DNA from: an uncultured Eubacteriales bacterium
GTDB taxonomy: Bacteria > Bacillota > Clostridia > Oscillospirales > Oscillospiraceae
Length of the DNA: 11,069 nt
NCBI GenBank assembly: GCA_900554625.1
Contig: USHP01000036.1
Location: forward strand, 1-11,069
Reading direction: 5' to 3'
A program made the position numbers and the translations under genes. Positions 1 through 6,075 of the stretch are shown here, in pieces (the first letter of the stretch is position 1; each line of letters begins with the position of its first letter). The notes below the pieces were generated by a model. The model saw only the letters and a list, made by a program, of their open reading frames with translations. It was not told the origin of the DNA and did no database searches.

Positions 1-584
1 GCCACCTGGGTGGAGAAGTTGGTACGTCCGTCGAACATGGTCAGGGCCACGCCGAAAATCTCCAGACGGGGATTGAGCCGCTTTTTTACCATCCGCAGAG
101 TGGACATGAGATCGCTCAGACCTTCCAGGGCGTAGTATTCACACTGCACCGGCACCAGGATGCCGTCGGCAGCGCACAGGCCGTTCAATGTCAGCAATTC
201 CAGGGAAGGGGGGCAGTCCACGAAAATCACATCGTAGCGATCTTTTACCTTCTGCAATGCTTTTTCCAACTGCAATTCCCGGTGCTGGGTGGAAATCAGC
301 TCCACCGCCGCACCTGCCAGGTCTGCCGAAGCGGGGAGTACATCTCCGTAATTTGTAGAGACGATGGCTTCTTCCGGCGCTACCTCATTGATGACCACAT
401 CATAGATGGAGTATTTGATTTTCCGCTTGTCCAGGCCCATGCCGGAGGTGGCATTGGCCTGGGGGTCAAAGTCACAGAGCAGAACCTTCTGTCCCAGTTC
501 CTTCAGGGCAGCCGTCAGGTTCACGGCGGTGGTGGTTTTGCCCACGCCGCCTTTTTGATTGACTACGGCAATTATTTTACCCAT
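1..584 (-). CDS. parA: Chromosome partitioning ATPase ParA/Soj (3' end cut off)
   Basis: ParA-family P-loop ATPase that works with ParB on parS sites to segregate the newly replicated origin, and in Bacillus also regulates DnaA. The translated 194 residues begin MGKIIAVVNQKGGVGKTTTA. They show the deviant Walker A (KGGVGKTT, residues 11-18) with its signature lysine, DFDPQAN (38-44), and a Walker B-like YDVIFVDCPPS (117-127). The later region, FGVALTMFDGRTNFSTQV, is also typical of Soj. The start ATG (584-582) follows an AAGGAG ribosome site. The gene leaves the window at base 1, so about 60 residues of the usual ~255 are missing; parB/spo0J is expected just beyond but is not seen. Upstream lie two parS sites and a zinc-ribbon gene on the same strand. 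I see no strong promoter in the 80-bp gap, so co-transcription with that gene is possible. Family identification is very secure. Confidence 0.97.
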   Translation of the reverse strand, partial: MGKIIAVVNQKGGVGKTTTAVNLTAALKELGQKVLLCDFDPQANATSGMGLDKRKIKYSIYDVVINEVAPEEAIVSTNYGDVLPASADLAGAAVELISTQHRELQLEKALQKVKDRYDVIFVDCPPSLELLTLNGLCAADGILVPVQCEYYALEGLSDLMSTLRMVKKRLNPRLEIFGVALTMFDGRTNFSTQV

Positions 585-607
585 TTCTCTCTCCTTATGT
601 ACGTTAA

Positions 608-623
608 TGTTTCACGTGAAACA
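608..623. promoter_or_regulatory. parS: parS site 1 (ParB/Spo0J binding palindrome)
   Basis: Perfect 16-bp palindrome TGTTTCACGTGAAACA, matching the Firmicute parS consensus TGTTNCACGTGAAACA at every defined position. It lies 24 bp upstream of the parA start codon, so ParB loading and spreading here could also affect parA transcription (inference). Confidence 0.97.
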
Positions 624-647
624 CTTGGATAGGGGAGGGGCAGCATA

Positions 648-663
648 TGTTTCACGTGAAACA
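648..663. promoter_or_regulatory. parS: parS site 2 (ParB/Spo0J binding palindrome)
   Basis: A second identical copy of TGTTTCACGTGAAACA, 40 bp centre to centre from parS site 1. It ends one base before the stop codon of the neighbouring zinc-ribbon gene. Two exact copies so close together, beside parA and about 9 kb from oriC, mark this as a real centromere cluster and not a chance palindrome. Confidence 0.97.
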
Positions 664-664
664 T

Positions 665-1030
665 TCACTGCATTTCCACCTCAGAGGTTTCCACGGTGGT
701 GGTCATGGCTACGCTGCGGTAATTCTGTCCTCGTGGGAACTGATACCTCTGATATACCAACGCCACTGTGAAAATCATGGCAGCCACCAGTGTAAACAGC
801 AAAATCGTCAGCACCGTCAGCAGCCGCACCTTACGCTTCAGTTTCCGAACTAGTTCTTCCGGGGAGCGCTGGCGTTTGCGGGATGCTTTCTTCGGATTGT
901 TGGATGTTCCTCTTTTGGGAACAAACACCACCGCATTGGGATCAACCGGGTGCCTGCCCATATCCAGCAGACATTCCTGGCAGAAAACCTGGCCTTCTTC
1001 CATCTCCCGCCCACATTTCAGGCAGTGCAT
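665..1030 (-). CDS. Zinc-ribbon, single-span membrane protein of unknown function
   Basis: Predicted 121-aa protein. The N-terminus has two CxxC knuckles (C3/C6 in CLKCG and C17/C20 in CQEC), which look like a small zinc ribbon. A basic linker follows (about 48-69, rich in Lys/Arg), then one hydrophobic segment (about 69-92) and a short Thr/Glu-rich C-terminal tail. By the positive-inside rule the zinc ribbon and basic linker should be cytoplasmic and the tail outside. I chose the ATG at 1030 because GGAGGTG (plus-strand 1036-1042) sits directly upstream; the longer reading from 1072 has no such site and would start inside the promoter region. It lies upstream of parA on the same strand with the two parS sites between them. 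A candidate promoter is at 1061-1089. I do not recognise a characterised family; a link to chromosome segregation is only positional. Confidence 0.85.
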   Translation of the reverse strand: MHCLKCGREMEEGQVFCQECLLDMGRHPVDPNAVVFVPKRGTSNNPKKASRKRQRSPEELVRKLKRKVRLLTVLTILLFTLVAAMIFTVALVYQRYQFPRGQNYRSVAMTTTVETSEVEMQ

Positions 1031-1060
1031 ACCCACACCTCCCATTTTCTGATATGGTGT

Positions 1061-1089
1061 ATTGTACAACACTTTTTCCCATTCGTAAA
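1061..1089 (-). promoter_or_regulatory. Candidate sigma-A promoter of the zinc-ribbon/parA unit
   Basis: On the minus strand: -35 TTTACG (1089-1084), 17-bp spacer, -10 TACAAT (1066-1061). Transcription would start near 1054, about 25 bases before the ATG at 1030. The -10 overlaps the small palindrome TTGTACAA. Four of six -35 bases and five of six -10 bases match consensus. Confidence 0.55.
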
Positions 1090-1188
1090 GACCAAAAAAT
1101 GCCCCTCCGGGAAAAAGAAATTTGCTTTTTTTCTACATTTTCCAAAAAATGGTAATGACAGAAATCAAATAAAATCTTATAATTCCTA

Positions 1189-1217
1189 TTGACAATCACA
1201 TAACCATATGATATTAT
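1189..1217 (+). promoter_or_regulatory. Strong sigma-A-like promoter of the DUF1836-hflKC operon
   Basis: TTGACA (1189-1194), exactly 17 bp, then TATTAT (1212-1217), one mismatch from the full consensus. Transcription would start near 1224, giving a leader of about 60 nt before the GTG at 1286. An interrupted palindrome ATGATA-T-TATCAT (1208-1220) overlaps the -10 and could be an operator (inference). The rest of the 255-bp gap (1031-1285) is A+T-rich, with no further gene seen. Confidence 0.75.
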
Positions 1218-1285
1218 CATTTTACCCAAAGATGCAGCCTAAAAAAGAAAATCACTAAGTCATTTTTTACAAAGGAGGGATTGCT

Positions 1286-1828
1286 GTGCAGTGGACCATA
1301 CCCGGTACCACCCTAAATGCCCAGCGGCAGGAGGCCGATCAGGTCGACAAACTCTTTCAGTCTATGTTTCTTGCCGGGGGACTGACCTTGAGCCAAGTGG
1401 CCAGCATTACCGGACTGGAGCCTTACACCATTCAGAACTGGGTCAAGCGGGGATTTCTCCCCCCACCTCAGGGAAAACGCTATTGCATGGAGCAGCTTTG
1501 CCGGATCATCAACATGAACATCCTGAAAGGCAACATGAACCTGGATCAGATTGTCCGGCTGATGGGCTACCTCAATGGCGACCTGGCGGACGAAAGCGAC
1601 GATCTGGTGGACGACACCTTGCTGTTTTTCTGCTTTGTCCGGCTGGCAGCCCGGATTCCCGATTTGCGGGAGAACTGGGACCAGGCACTGGAAGCCGTCA
1701 CCTCCACCTACCGGGAGCCGATTCCCGGCGCCCGGGAAAAACTGGAGAAAGTTTTGAAAATCATGCTCACCACCTGGATGGCCAATCAGCTCAAAGCCCA
1801 GGCAGAGCAGATGCTGGCGAGTTTATAG
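1286..1828 (+). CDS. DUF1836-family helix-turn-helix protein, probable transcription regulator
   Basis: 180-aa protein with the DUF1836 pattern. A MerR-like helix-turn-helix lies at about residues 34-53 (LSQVASITGLEPYTIQNWVK), followed by the typical GFLPPP turn (56-61) and a KRYCMEQLCRI segment. Next comes a helical stretch, NMNLDQIVRLMGYLNG (83-98). The family is widespread in Firmicutes and presumed DNA-binding; its targets and ligands are mostly unknown. The start is GTG at 1286, set by AAAGGAGGG at 1271-1279. It is the first gene of the plus-strand block, 8 bp ahead of a zinc-ribbon gene, and has a near-consensus promoter with a dyad over the -10. Autoregulation is plausible but not shown. 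Family call fairly sure; function inferred. Confidence 0.87.
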   Translation: MQWTIPGTTLNAQRQEADQVDKLFQSMFLAGGLTLSQVASITGLEPYTIQNWVKRGFLPPPQGKRYCMEQLCRIINMNILKGNMNLDQIVRLMGYLNGDLADESDDLVDDTLLFFCFVRLAARIPDLRENWDQALEAVTSTYREPIPGAREKLEKVLKIMLTTWMANQLKAQAEQMLASL

Positions 1829-1836
1829 GAGAAACC

Positions 1837-2055
1837 ATGAGAAGAACCATAACCTGTCCCAAATGCGGCAGCCATGATATTCTGAAAATTCCGGGATACG
1901 CCGGTGCCTACGGCTGCGGCAATAATATCCAGCTGACCTTTTCGGCAGTGAAGGTACACCGCTACCTTTGCTGTGGCTGCGGATTCAGCGAAGAATGGGT
2001 CGATAAAGAGGATATTCCCCGGCTGAAAAAACGATATCAAACTGACAAATTTTGA
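1837..2055 (+). CDS. Small zinc-ribbon protein, uncharacterised
   Basis: 72-aa protein beginning MRRTITCPKCGSHDI, with paired metal-binding knuckles: C7/C10 (CPKC) and C45/C48 within LCCGCGF, then a conserved-looking SEEWVDKEDIPRLKKRY tail. Cysteines C27 and C46 are extra. No membrane segment. The ATG at 1837 is preceded by AGGAG (1827-1831), which overlaps the stop of the DUF1836 gene, so the two are probably translationally coupled; the frame is open further upstream but only as a shadow of that gene. The layout resembles small clostridial zinc-ribbon proteins of unknown role (from memory of the family pattern). It ends 15 bp before hflK. It may bind nucleic acid or a protein partner; I cannot say which. 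Confidence 0.85.
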   Translation: MRRTITCPKCGSHDILKIPGYAGAYGCGNNIQLTFSAVKVHRYLCCGCGFSEEWVDKEDIPRLKKRYQTDKF

Positions 2056-2070
2056 AAGGAGACAACAACC

Positions 2071-3081
2071 ATGAATGAAGACGGAACCTACAGCTGGCCT
2101 GGAAACCAGCCTCCGAAAAAGAAGAAAATGCCCGATTTCAAAAAAGCAGGCCGGAACGTGGGCCTGATTATCCTGGTGCTGATTGTGCTGGGCATGGCAG
2201 CAACCTGCTTCTACACCGTAGATGACAAGCAGCAGGCCGTGGTCACCACCTTCGGCAAGGTAACCGATGTCACCGACGCCGGCGTGCACTTCAAACTGCC
2301 CCTGGGAATCCAGAGCGTGCAGAAGGTGGACGTAAACGTCTATCAGAAAATTGAGCTGGGTTATGACCAGAACGATGAAAATATGACCCTGAATCCCGGG
2401 GAAAGCGCCATGATTACCGGTGATTACAACATTGTCAACGTGGATTTCTTTGTGGAATACAAGATTTCCGACCCGGTGCAGTATCTGTATTCTTCCAACA
2501 ATCCGGAGCTGATTCTGCGCAATCTGATTCAGAGCCAGGTGCGCAATGTGGTAGGCTCCTCCACGGTGGATGCGGTGCTTACTGACGGCAAAGAAAACAT
2601 TCAGATGCAGGTGAAAGACCTGGTTACCCAGATTCTGGAAGAATACCAGATTGGTCTGACCCTGGTGGATGTGAAGATTCAGGATGCCGAACCGCCTACG
2701 CAGGAAGTAATTGAAGCCTTCAAAGCCGTGGAAACTGCCAAACAGCAGGCGGAAACCGTCATTAACGACGCCAAAGCTTATCAGAATGCCCAGCTGCCCG
2801 ATGCCCAGGCCCGGGCGGACAAGCTGATTCAGAATGCCGAATATCTGCGGCAGAAGCGAATCAACGAAGCCAAGGAGCAGGTGGCCATGTTCCAGGCCAT
2901 GTATGCAGAGTACGCCCAGAACCCGGCCATTACCCGGTCCCGGATGTACTATGAAACCATTTCCCAGGTGCTGCCCGGTGTGAAGCTGTACATCAACTCC
3001 GGCTCCGGAAGCAATTCCGATGTGCAGATGCTGCTGCCGCTGGAATCTCTGGTAAATAACAACGGAGGTAACGCCCAATGA
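2071..3081 (+). CDS. hflK: HflK, SPFH-domain membrane protein (FtsH modulator)
   Basis: 336-aa SPFH (stomatin/prohibitin/flotillin/HflK) protein. In characterised bacteria HflK pairs with HflC in a large membrane assembly around the FtsH protease and tunes turnover of membrane proteins. Visible parts: a short cytoplasmic N-tail rich in Pro and Lys (1-28), one membrane segment (29-48), then the SPFH fold starting DDKQQAVVTTFGKV (51-64) with GVHFKLPLG (71-79). The HflK hallmark VKIQDAEPPTQEVIEAF (201-217) follows, then a long Ala/Gln/Glu-rich coiled coil (about 212-285). The start has AAAGGAG at 2055-2061. The stop overlaps the hflC start (ATGA), as is usual for this pair. Length is somewhat below the ~400 of E. 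coli because the N-tail is shorter. Located mid-operon after the DUF1836 and zinc-ribbon genes. Confidence 0.93.
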   Translation: MNEDGTYSWPGNQPPKKKKMPDFKKAGRNVGLIILVLIVLGMAATCFYTVDDKQQAVVTTFGKVTDVTDAGVHFKLPLGIQSVQKVDVNVYQKIELGYDQNDENMTLNPGESAMITGDYNIVNVDFFVEYKISDPVQYLYSSNNPELILRNLIQSQVRNVVGSSTVDAVLTDGKENIQMQVKDLVTQILEEYQIGLTLVDVKIQDAEPPTQEVIEAFKAVETAKQQAETVINDAKAYQNAQLPDAQARADKLIQNAEYLRQKRINEAKEQVAMFQAMYAEYAQNPAITRSRMYYETISQVLPGVKLYINSGSGSNSDVQMLLPLESLVNNNGGNAQ

Positions 3082-3953
3082 AAAAAAGCGGTGTGATTAT
3101 TATCGTGGTATTTTTACTGGCGATTCTTGCCATGAATGCCACATTTACCGTCCGGGAAGATGAGTATGCCTGCACCGTCCGCTTCTCCAAGATCATCGGC
3201 ACCACCGATCAGGCGGGACTGCACTTCAAAATTCCCTTCCTGGACAATGTGAAATATTTCAGCAAAGCCACTCAGTTTTATGACATTCCTCCTTCCGAAG
3301 TGCTGACCTCCGACAAGCAGAACATGACCGTGGACTGCTACATTCTCTGGAGCATCTCCGACCCCAAGCTGTTCTACCAGACTTTGGGCAGCAAGACCGT
3401 TGCCGAGCAGCGGCTGGATGCTCTGACCTACAATGAGCTGAAAACCGTCATGGGCACCCTGGCTCAGTCGGACATCATCAACATGGAAGACGGAGCCAAG
3501 CGCAATGAAATCTATGAAAACATCGCCACCGATGTGGATGCTCTGGCAAAAACCTACGGCATCCGGGTGGAGGATGTGAAGATCAAGCAGTTTGACCTGC
3601 CGGAGAGCAACCTGAATGCCGTTTACAACCGGATGATCTCCGAGCGGAACCAGATGGCGGAAAAGTACACCGCCGACGGCAATTACGAAGCATCCATCAT
3701 CCGCAACGATGTGGACAAGCAGGTAAACATCATCGTCTCCGACGCCGAAGCAGAAGCGGCCAAGCTGGAAGCAGAAGGCGAAGCCGAGTACATGCGTTTG
3801 CTTGCCGAAGCTTACGATACCCAGGACAAGAAGGACTTTTACGAATTCACCCTGGCTCTGGACGCTCTGAAATCCAGCCTGGATGGAGATGAAAAGACGG
3901 TCATTCTGGACGCCAATTCGGAACTTGCCCAGATTCTCATGGGGGCAGGTTAA
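3078..3953 (+). CDS. hflC: HflC, SPFH-domain partner of HflK
   Basis: 291-aa SPFH protein, partner of HflK in the FtsH-modulating complex. An uncleaved N-terminal anchor (about 5-22) is followed by REDEYACTVRFSKII and GLHFKIPFLDNVKYF (47-61). The segment IKQFDLPESNLNAVYNRMISER (169-190) is the HflC-type equivalent of the HflK motif. An Ala/Glu-rich coiled coil (about 210-245) leads into DFYEFTLALDALKSSL (253-268) and VILDANSELAQIL (275-287), close to the HflC C-terminal pattern. GGAGG at 3064-3068 precedes the ATG, which overlaps the hflK stop, so the pair is translationally coupled. Length is close to normal. A 7-bp stem hairpin spans the stop codon. Confidence 0.93.
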   Translation: MKKSGVIIIVVFLLAILAMNATFTVREDEYACTVRFSKIIGTTDQAGLHFKIPFLDNVKYFSKATQFYDIPPSEVLTSDKQNMTVDCYILWSISDPKLFYQTLGSKTVAEQRLDALTYNELKTVMGTLAQSDIINMEDGAKRNEIYENIATDVDALAKTYGIRVEDVKIKQFDLPESNLNAVYNRMISERNQMAEKYTADGNYEASIIRNDVDKQVNIIVSDAEAEAAKLEAEGEAEYMRLLAEAYDTQDKKDFYEFTLALDALKSSLDGDEKTVILDANSELAQILMGAG

Positions 3954-3961
3954 TCCTGCCC
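3943..3961 (+). other. Hairpin across the hflC stop codon
   Basis: GGGCAGG-TTAAT-CCTGCCC: a perfect 7-bp G+C-rich stem with the hflC stop codon in its 5-nt loop. No U-run follows, so it is not a classical terminator. It could stabilise the hflKC message or lower downstream expression (inference). Confidence 0.5.
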
Positions 3962-3982
3962 TAAGCGGAAGGAGGAATACCT

Positions 3983-4444
3983 ATGAAAAAGCTATGGCGT
4001 GTTCCTGTTTTATGTTTGGTGGGCAGTTGGGTAGCATTTTACCTGACCGTGTATCTGGGACGGTTCTTCTTCGTGGTGAAAACCATGGGGGAAAACGGAA
4101 ATATGATTGTTTCCGCTGACCCGGTACGAAGTTCCATTTTTCATTGGGTGTTGTTTCTTTTGATTCTGGTTGTGGGAGGAATCTTGTTCCTGCGGAGTAT
4201 GACAAAAAAAGAAATTGCCCTTTCCGCTGCCATCATATCCGGAATCTATCTGATCTTTGTTCTTCTCCAGCTGTACCTTCCGTCCTTTCCTCTGGGAGTC
4301 AGCGTAATCCTGGCCCAATTTCAGAACTGGACCTGGACGGTATCCAATACCCTTTATCAGATAACCGGAAATCTGACCCTGTCCACGATTGCTGCATGCT
4401 TCAGCCCCTTCCTGTATTTATTCTTTGGAAAAAGCAAAGCATAA
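3983..4444 (+). CDS. Small polytopic membrane protein, family not recognised
   Basis: 153-aa very hydrophobic protein with four likely membrane segments (about 8-32, 52-70, 77-99 and 131-148) and a short lysine-rich C-terminus (GKSKA). The loop between segments 1 and 2 has a small polar stretch (KTMGENGNMIVSADPVRSS) that should face outside if the N-terminus is inside. No catalytic or binding motif is evident. It starts at ATG 3983 behind AGGAGG, 29 bp after hflC, and ends 14 bp before another small membrane gene, so all look co-transcribed. The DNA of this gene and the next looks more A+T-rich than hflK/hflC. The gene is real on spacing and ribosome-site grounds; no function can be assigned. 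Confidence 0.8.
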   Translation: MKKLWRVPVLCLVGSWVAFYLTVYLGRFFFVVKTMGENGNMIVSADPVRSSIFHWVLFLLILVVGGILFLRSMTKKEIALSAAIISGIYLIFVLLQLYLPSFPLGVSVILAQFQNWTWTVSNTLYQITGNLTLSTIAACFSPFLYLFFGKSKA

Positions 4445-4458
4445 AAGGAGGGAATCCC

Positions 4459-4947
4459 ATGAAAAAAACAATGCTTTTCTGGGGTGCCATTTGCTTGATC
4501 CTTGTACTTCTGGCTGGATGGTATCTTCTGACCCAGCCTATAAAAAAGGAACTGGATTTGGTGCAGCCCGGCTATCTGTTTTCCCAATCCGGGGAAAATC
4601 GAAGTTGTTCTCTCCGGATGCAAGGAACCTACTTTCGTTACCCCTTCCGCCCGGAATCAGACAACTTTTCTCCGGGCTATGATGGAGGATTCTGGCTGGA
4701 CGATCAAAAACTTTTCCAAAGCCATGTTGGGTTTCCGGAGGCAGAAAGCGCCTATATGCGGATTGGTTCCGATTCCTGGGATGCCATCATAAAACGAGAA
4801 ATGGAAGCCATGATCATCTCCACAACGCTGGAAGGTCATCCCATACTGGTGATTGCCCCTGCCAATACCCAGGAAGAAGCCATGCAGATATTAAAAGATC
4901 TTCCAGAGCAGTATGCGGAGATTGCAGATTCCTGGGTCTTGTCCTAA
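4459..4947 (+). CDS. Membrane-anchored extracytoplasmic protein, family not recognised
   Basis: 162-aa protein with a short basic N-terminus (MKK) and one hydrophobic segment (about 5-24). No lipobox cysteine follows it (LLAGW, not LLAGC), so it is more likely a signal anchor than a lipoprotein. The remainder (25-162) is soluble and presumably outside the membrane, with an aromatic-rich middle (YFRYPFRPESDNF, 58-70; GGFWLDDQKLF, 76-86) and an acidic helical end (NTQEEAMQILKDLPEQYAEI, 136-155). The ATG at 4459 was chosen for the AAAAGGAGG just upstream; the frame is open well upstream but overlaps the preceding gene without a ribosome site. It is the last gene before the strong terminator at 4976. 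No known domain recognised. Confidence 0.8.
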   Translation: MKKTMLFWGAICLILVLLAGWYLLTQPIKKELDLVQPGYLFSQSGENRSCSLRMQGTYFRYPFRPESDNFSPGYDGGFWLDDQKLFQSHVGFPEAESAYMRIGSDSWDAIIKREMEAMIISTTLEGHPILVIAPANTQEEAMQILKDLPEQYAEIADSWVLS

Positions 4948-4975
4948 CCATCTGAAATAGCAAAAATATATGGAA

Positions 4976-5006
4976 AACCCCCGGAAAGCATAGCTTTCCG
5001 GGGGTT
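4976..5006. terminator. Strong, probably bidirectional, intrinsic terminator
   Basis: Perfect 14-bp stem, AACCCCCGGAAAGC (4976-4989) with GCTTTCCGGGGGTT (4993-5006), and a 3-nt ATA loop. On the plus strand it is followed by ATTCTTTCTTATTTT. On the minus strand the hairpin is followed by TTCCATATATTTTTG. It sits between the convergent ends of the hflKC block and the nucleotidyltransferase gene, so it can stop both transcripts. Confidence 0.93.
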
Positions 5007-5027
5007 ATTCTTTCTTATTTTGGAAAA

Positions 5028-5948
5028 TTACTCCCACAGACCGGCTGGGTATTTGCCCTCATCGGTCATCTTCCGCAGCTCGGCGACAACCACCGGCTTG
5101 TCTGCGGCGTAGGTGACGCCAAACCAGCGGTCGGGGGAGGTCAGCACCTTAACGGTGGCCTTCTTCTCCTGAATCAGCTGGGCAATGGGAATGGGCAGGA
5201 AATACTCGCACTTCAGAGGATTCTCAGGCAGGGCCTTATCCAGGTATGCAGAGAACCGGGCGTTGATCTCCTCCAGGAAGCTGGGCATAAAACCCCACAT
5301 GTTCATGGAAACGGTAGTATCTGCCGGCACATCCACCCATTTTTCCCCATCTTCGGTGAAGTGGATACCGCCGGAGTACTTCTCAATCCGGGTCCGCTCG
5401 GTGACCACGGTCAGGAAGCCCTTGTCATCGGTCTGGCAGATGCCCCGGGCAACGCTTCCGTTGTCGGTAACGGTTTTACCCAGTTCATAGCCCACCATGC
5501 AGTAGCCATAGGGGTCGGTGTTCTGGGACAGGTAGTCATACATGACCTTGTAAGCGGAAGCACCGTAATAGTCATCGGCATTGATGACCGCAAAGGGTGC
5601 GCCGTCAATGGCCTCGGTAGCACAAAGCACGGCATGGCTGGTGCCCCAGGGTTTGGTCCGGCCTTCGGGAACGGTATAACCGGCAGGCAAAACGTCCAGT
5701 TCCTGGAATGCATACCGGATTTCCACCGGAGCCTTCTCCAGGCGCTTGCCAACGGTTTCCATGAAGTCCTTCTCGATGGCCTTTTTAATGATAATCACAA
5801 CGGATTCAAAACCGGCCCGATGGGCATCAAAAATGGAGTAGTCCAGGATTGCCTCTCCCTTTACGCCGACAGGGTCAATCTGCTTCAGTCCGCCGTACCG
5901 GCTGCCCATGCCGGCTGCCATAACAACAAGAACAGGTTTCTTTGCCAT
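5028..5948 (-). CDS. NTP-transferase-family nucleotidyltransferase
   Basis: 306-aa protein of the nucleotidyl transferase (sugar-phosphate NTP_transferase) fold, which transfers an NMP to a phosphorylated sugar or similar substrate to make an activated NDP-compound. Near the N-terminus (10-26) is the nucleotide-binding signature MAAGMGSRYGGLKQIDP, with the G-x-G-x-R and later K-Q-x-x-P pattern. KPWGTSHAVL (99-108) matches the base-binding GTA/GTS element, and VINADDYYG (121-129) supplies the metal-binding aspartate. Length and motifs look complete. AAGGAG lies 8 bases before the ATG at 5948, and a promoter is at 5988-6016. It is transcribed alone, convergent with the hflKC block. The true substrate (glucose-1-phosphate, phosphocholine or other) cannot be read from the sequence, so I give no symbol. 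Confidence 0.88.
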   Translation of the reverse strand: MAKKPVLVVMAAGMGSRYGGLKQIDPVGVKGEAILDYSIFDAHRAGFESVVIIIKKAIEKDFMETVGKRLEKAPVEIRYAFQELDVLPAGYTVPEGRTKPWGTSHAVLCATEAIDGAPFAVINADDYYGASAYKVMYDYLSQNTDPYGYCMVGYELGKTVTDNGSVARGICQTDDKGFLTVVTERTRIEKYSGGIHFTEDGEKWVDVPADTTVSMNMWGFMPSFLEEINARFSAYLDKALPENPLKCEYFLPIPIAQLIQEKKATVKVLTSPDRWFGVTYAADKPVVVAELRKMTDEGKYPAGLWE

Positions 5949-5987
5949 ATGAATTTCTCCTTATGGTTTATTTTATCGGATAAATAC

Positions 5988-6016
5988 AGTATACCCCGAA
6001 TTGTGTTGCTTGGCAA
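5988..6016 (-). promoter_or_regulatory. Sigma-A-like promoter of the nucleotidyltransferase gene
   Basis: Minus strand: -35 TTGCCA (6016-6011), 17-bp spacer, -10 TATACT (5993-5988). Start of transcription would be near 5981, about 33 bases before the ATG. The promoter lies wholly in the gap after gluQ, so this gene need not depend on gluQ transcription. Confidence 0.7.
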
Positions 6017-6075
6017 GAGAGGCTTTGGCAATATCCTCTATTTCTGGTGCTTTTCCCCTAAAAATGATAAAGCCT

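Noticed and set aside
608..663. The two 16-bp palindromes as a CRISPR or transposon repeat
   Set aside because: They are exact parS sequences beside parA, which fully explains them.
1092..1151. Direct repeat CCAAAAAATG at 1092 and 1142 as a target-site duplication
   Set aside because: A 10-bp match in an A-rich region is likely by chance, and nothing like an insertion sequence lies between.
1786..3078. 430-aa open frame antisense to hflK
   Set aside because: It lies almost wholly opposite hflK, has repetitive Gly/His/Leu-rich composition typical of a reverse-frame shadow, and has no ribosome site.
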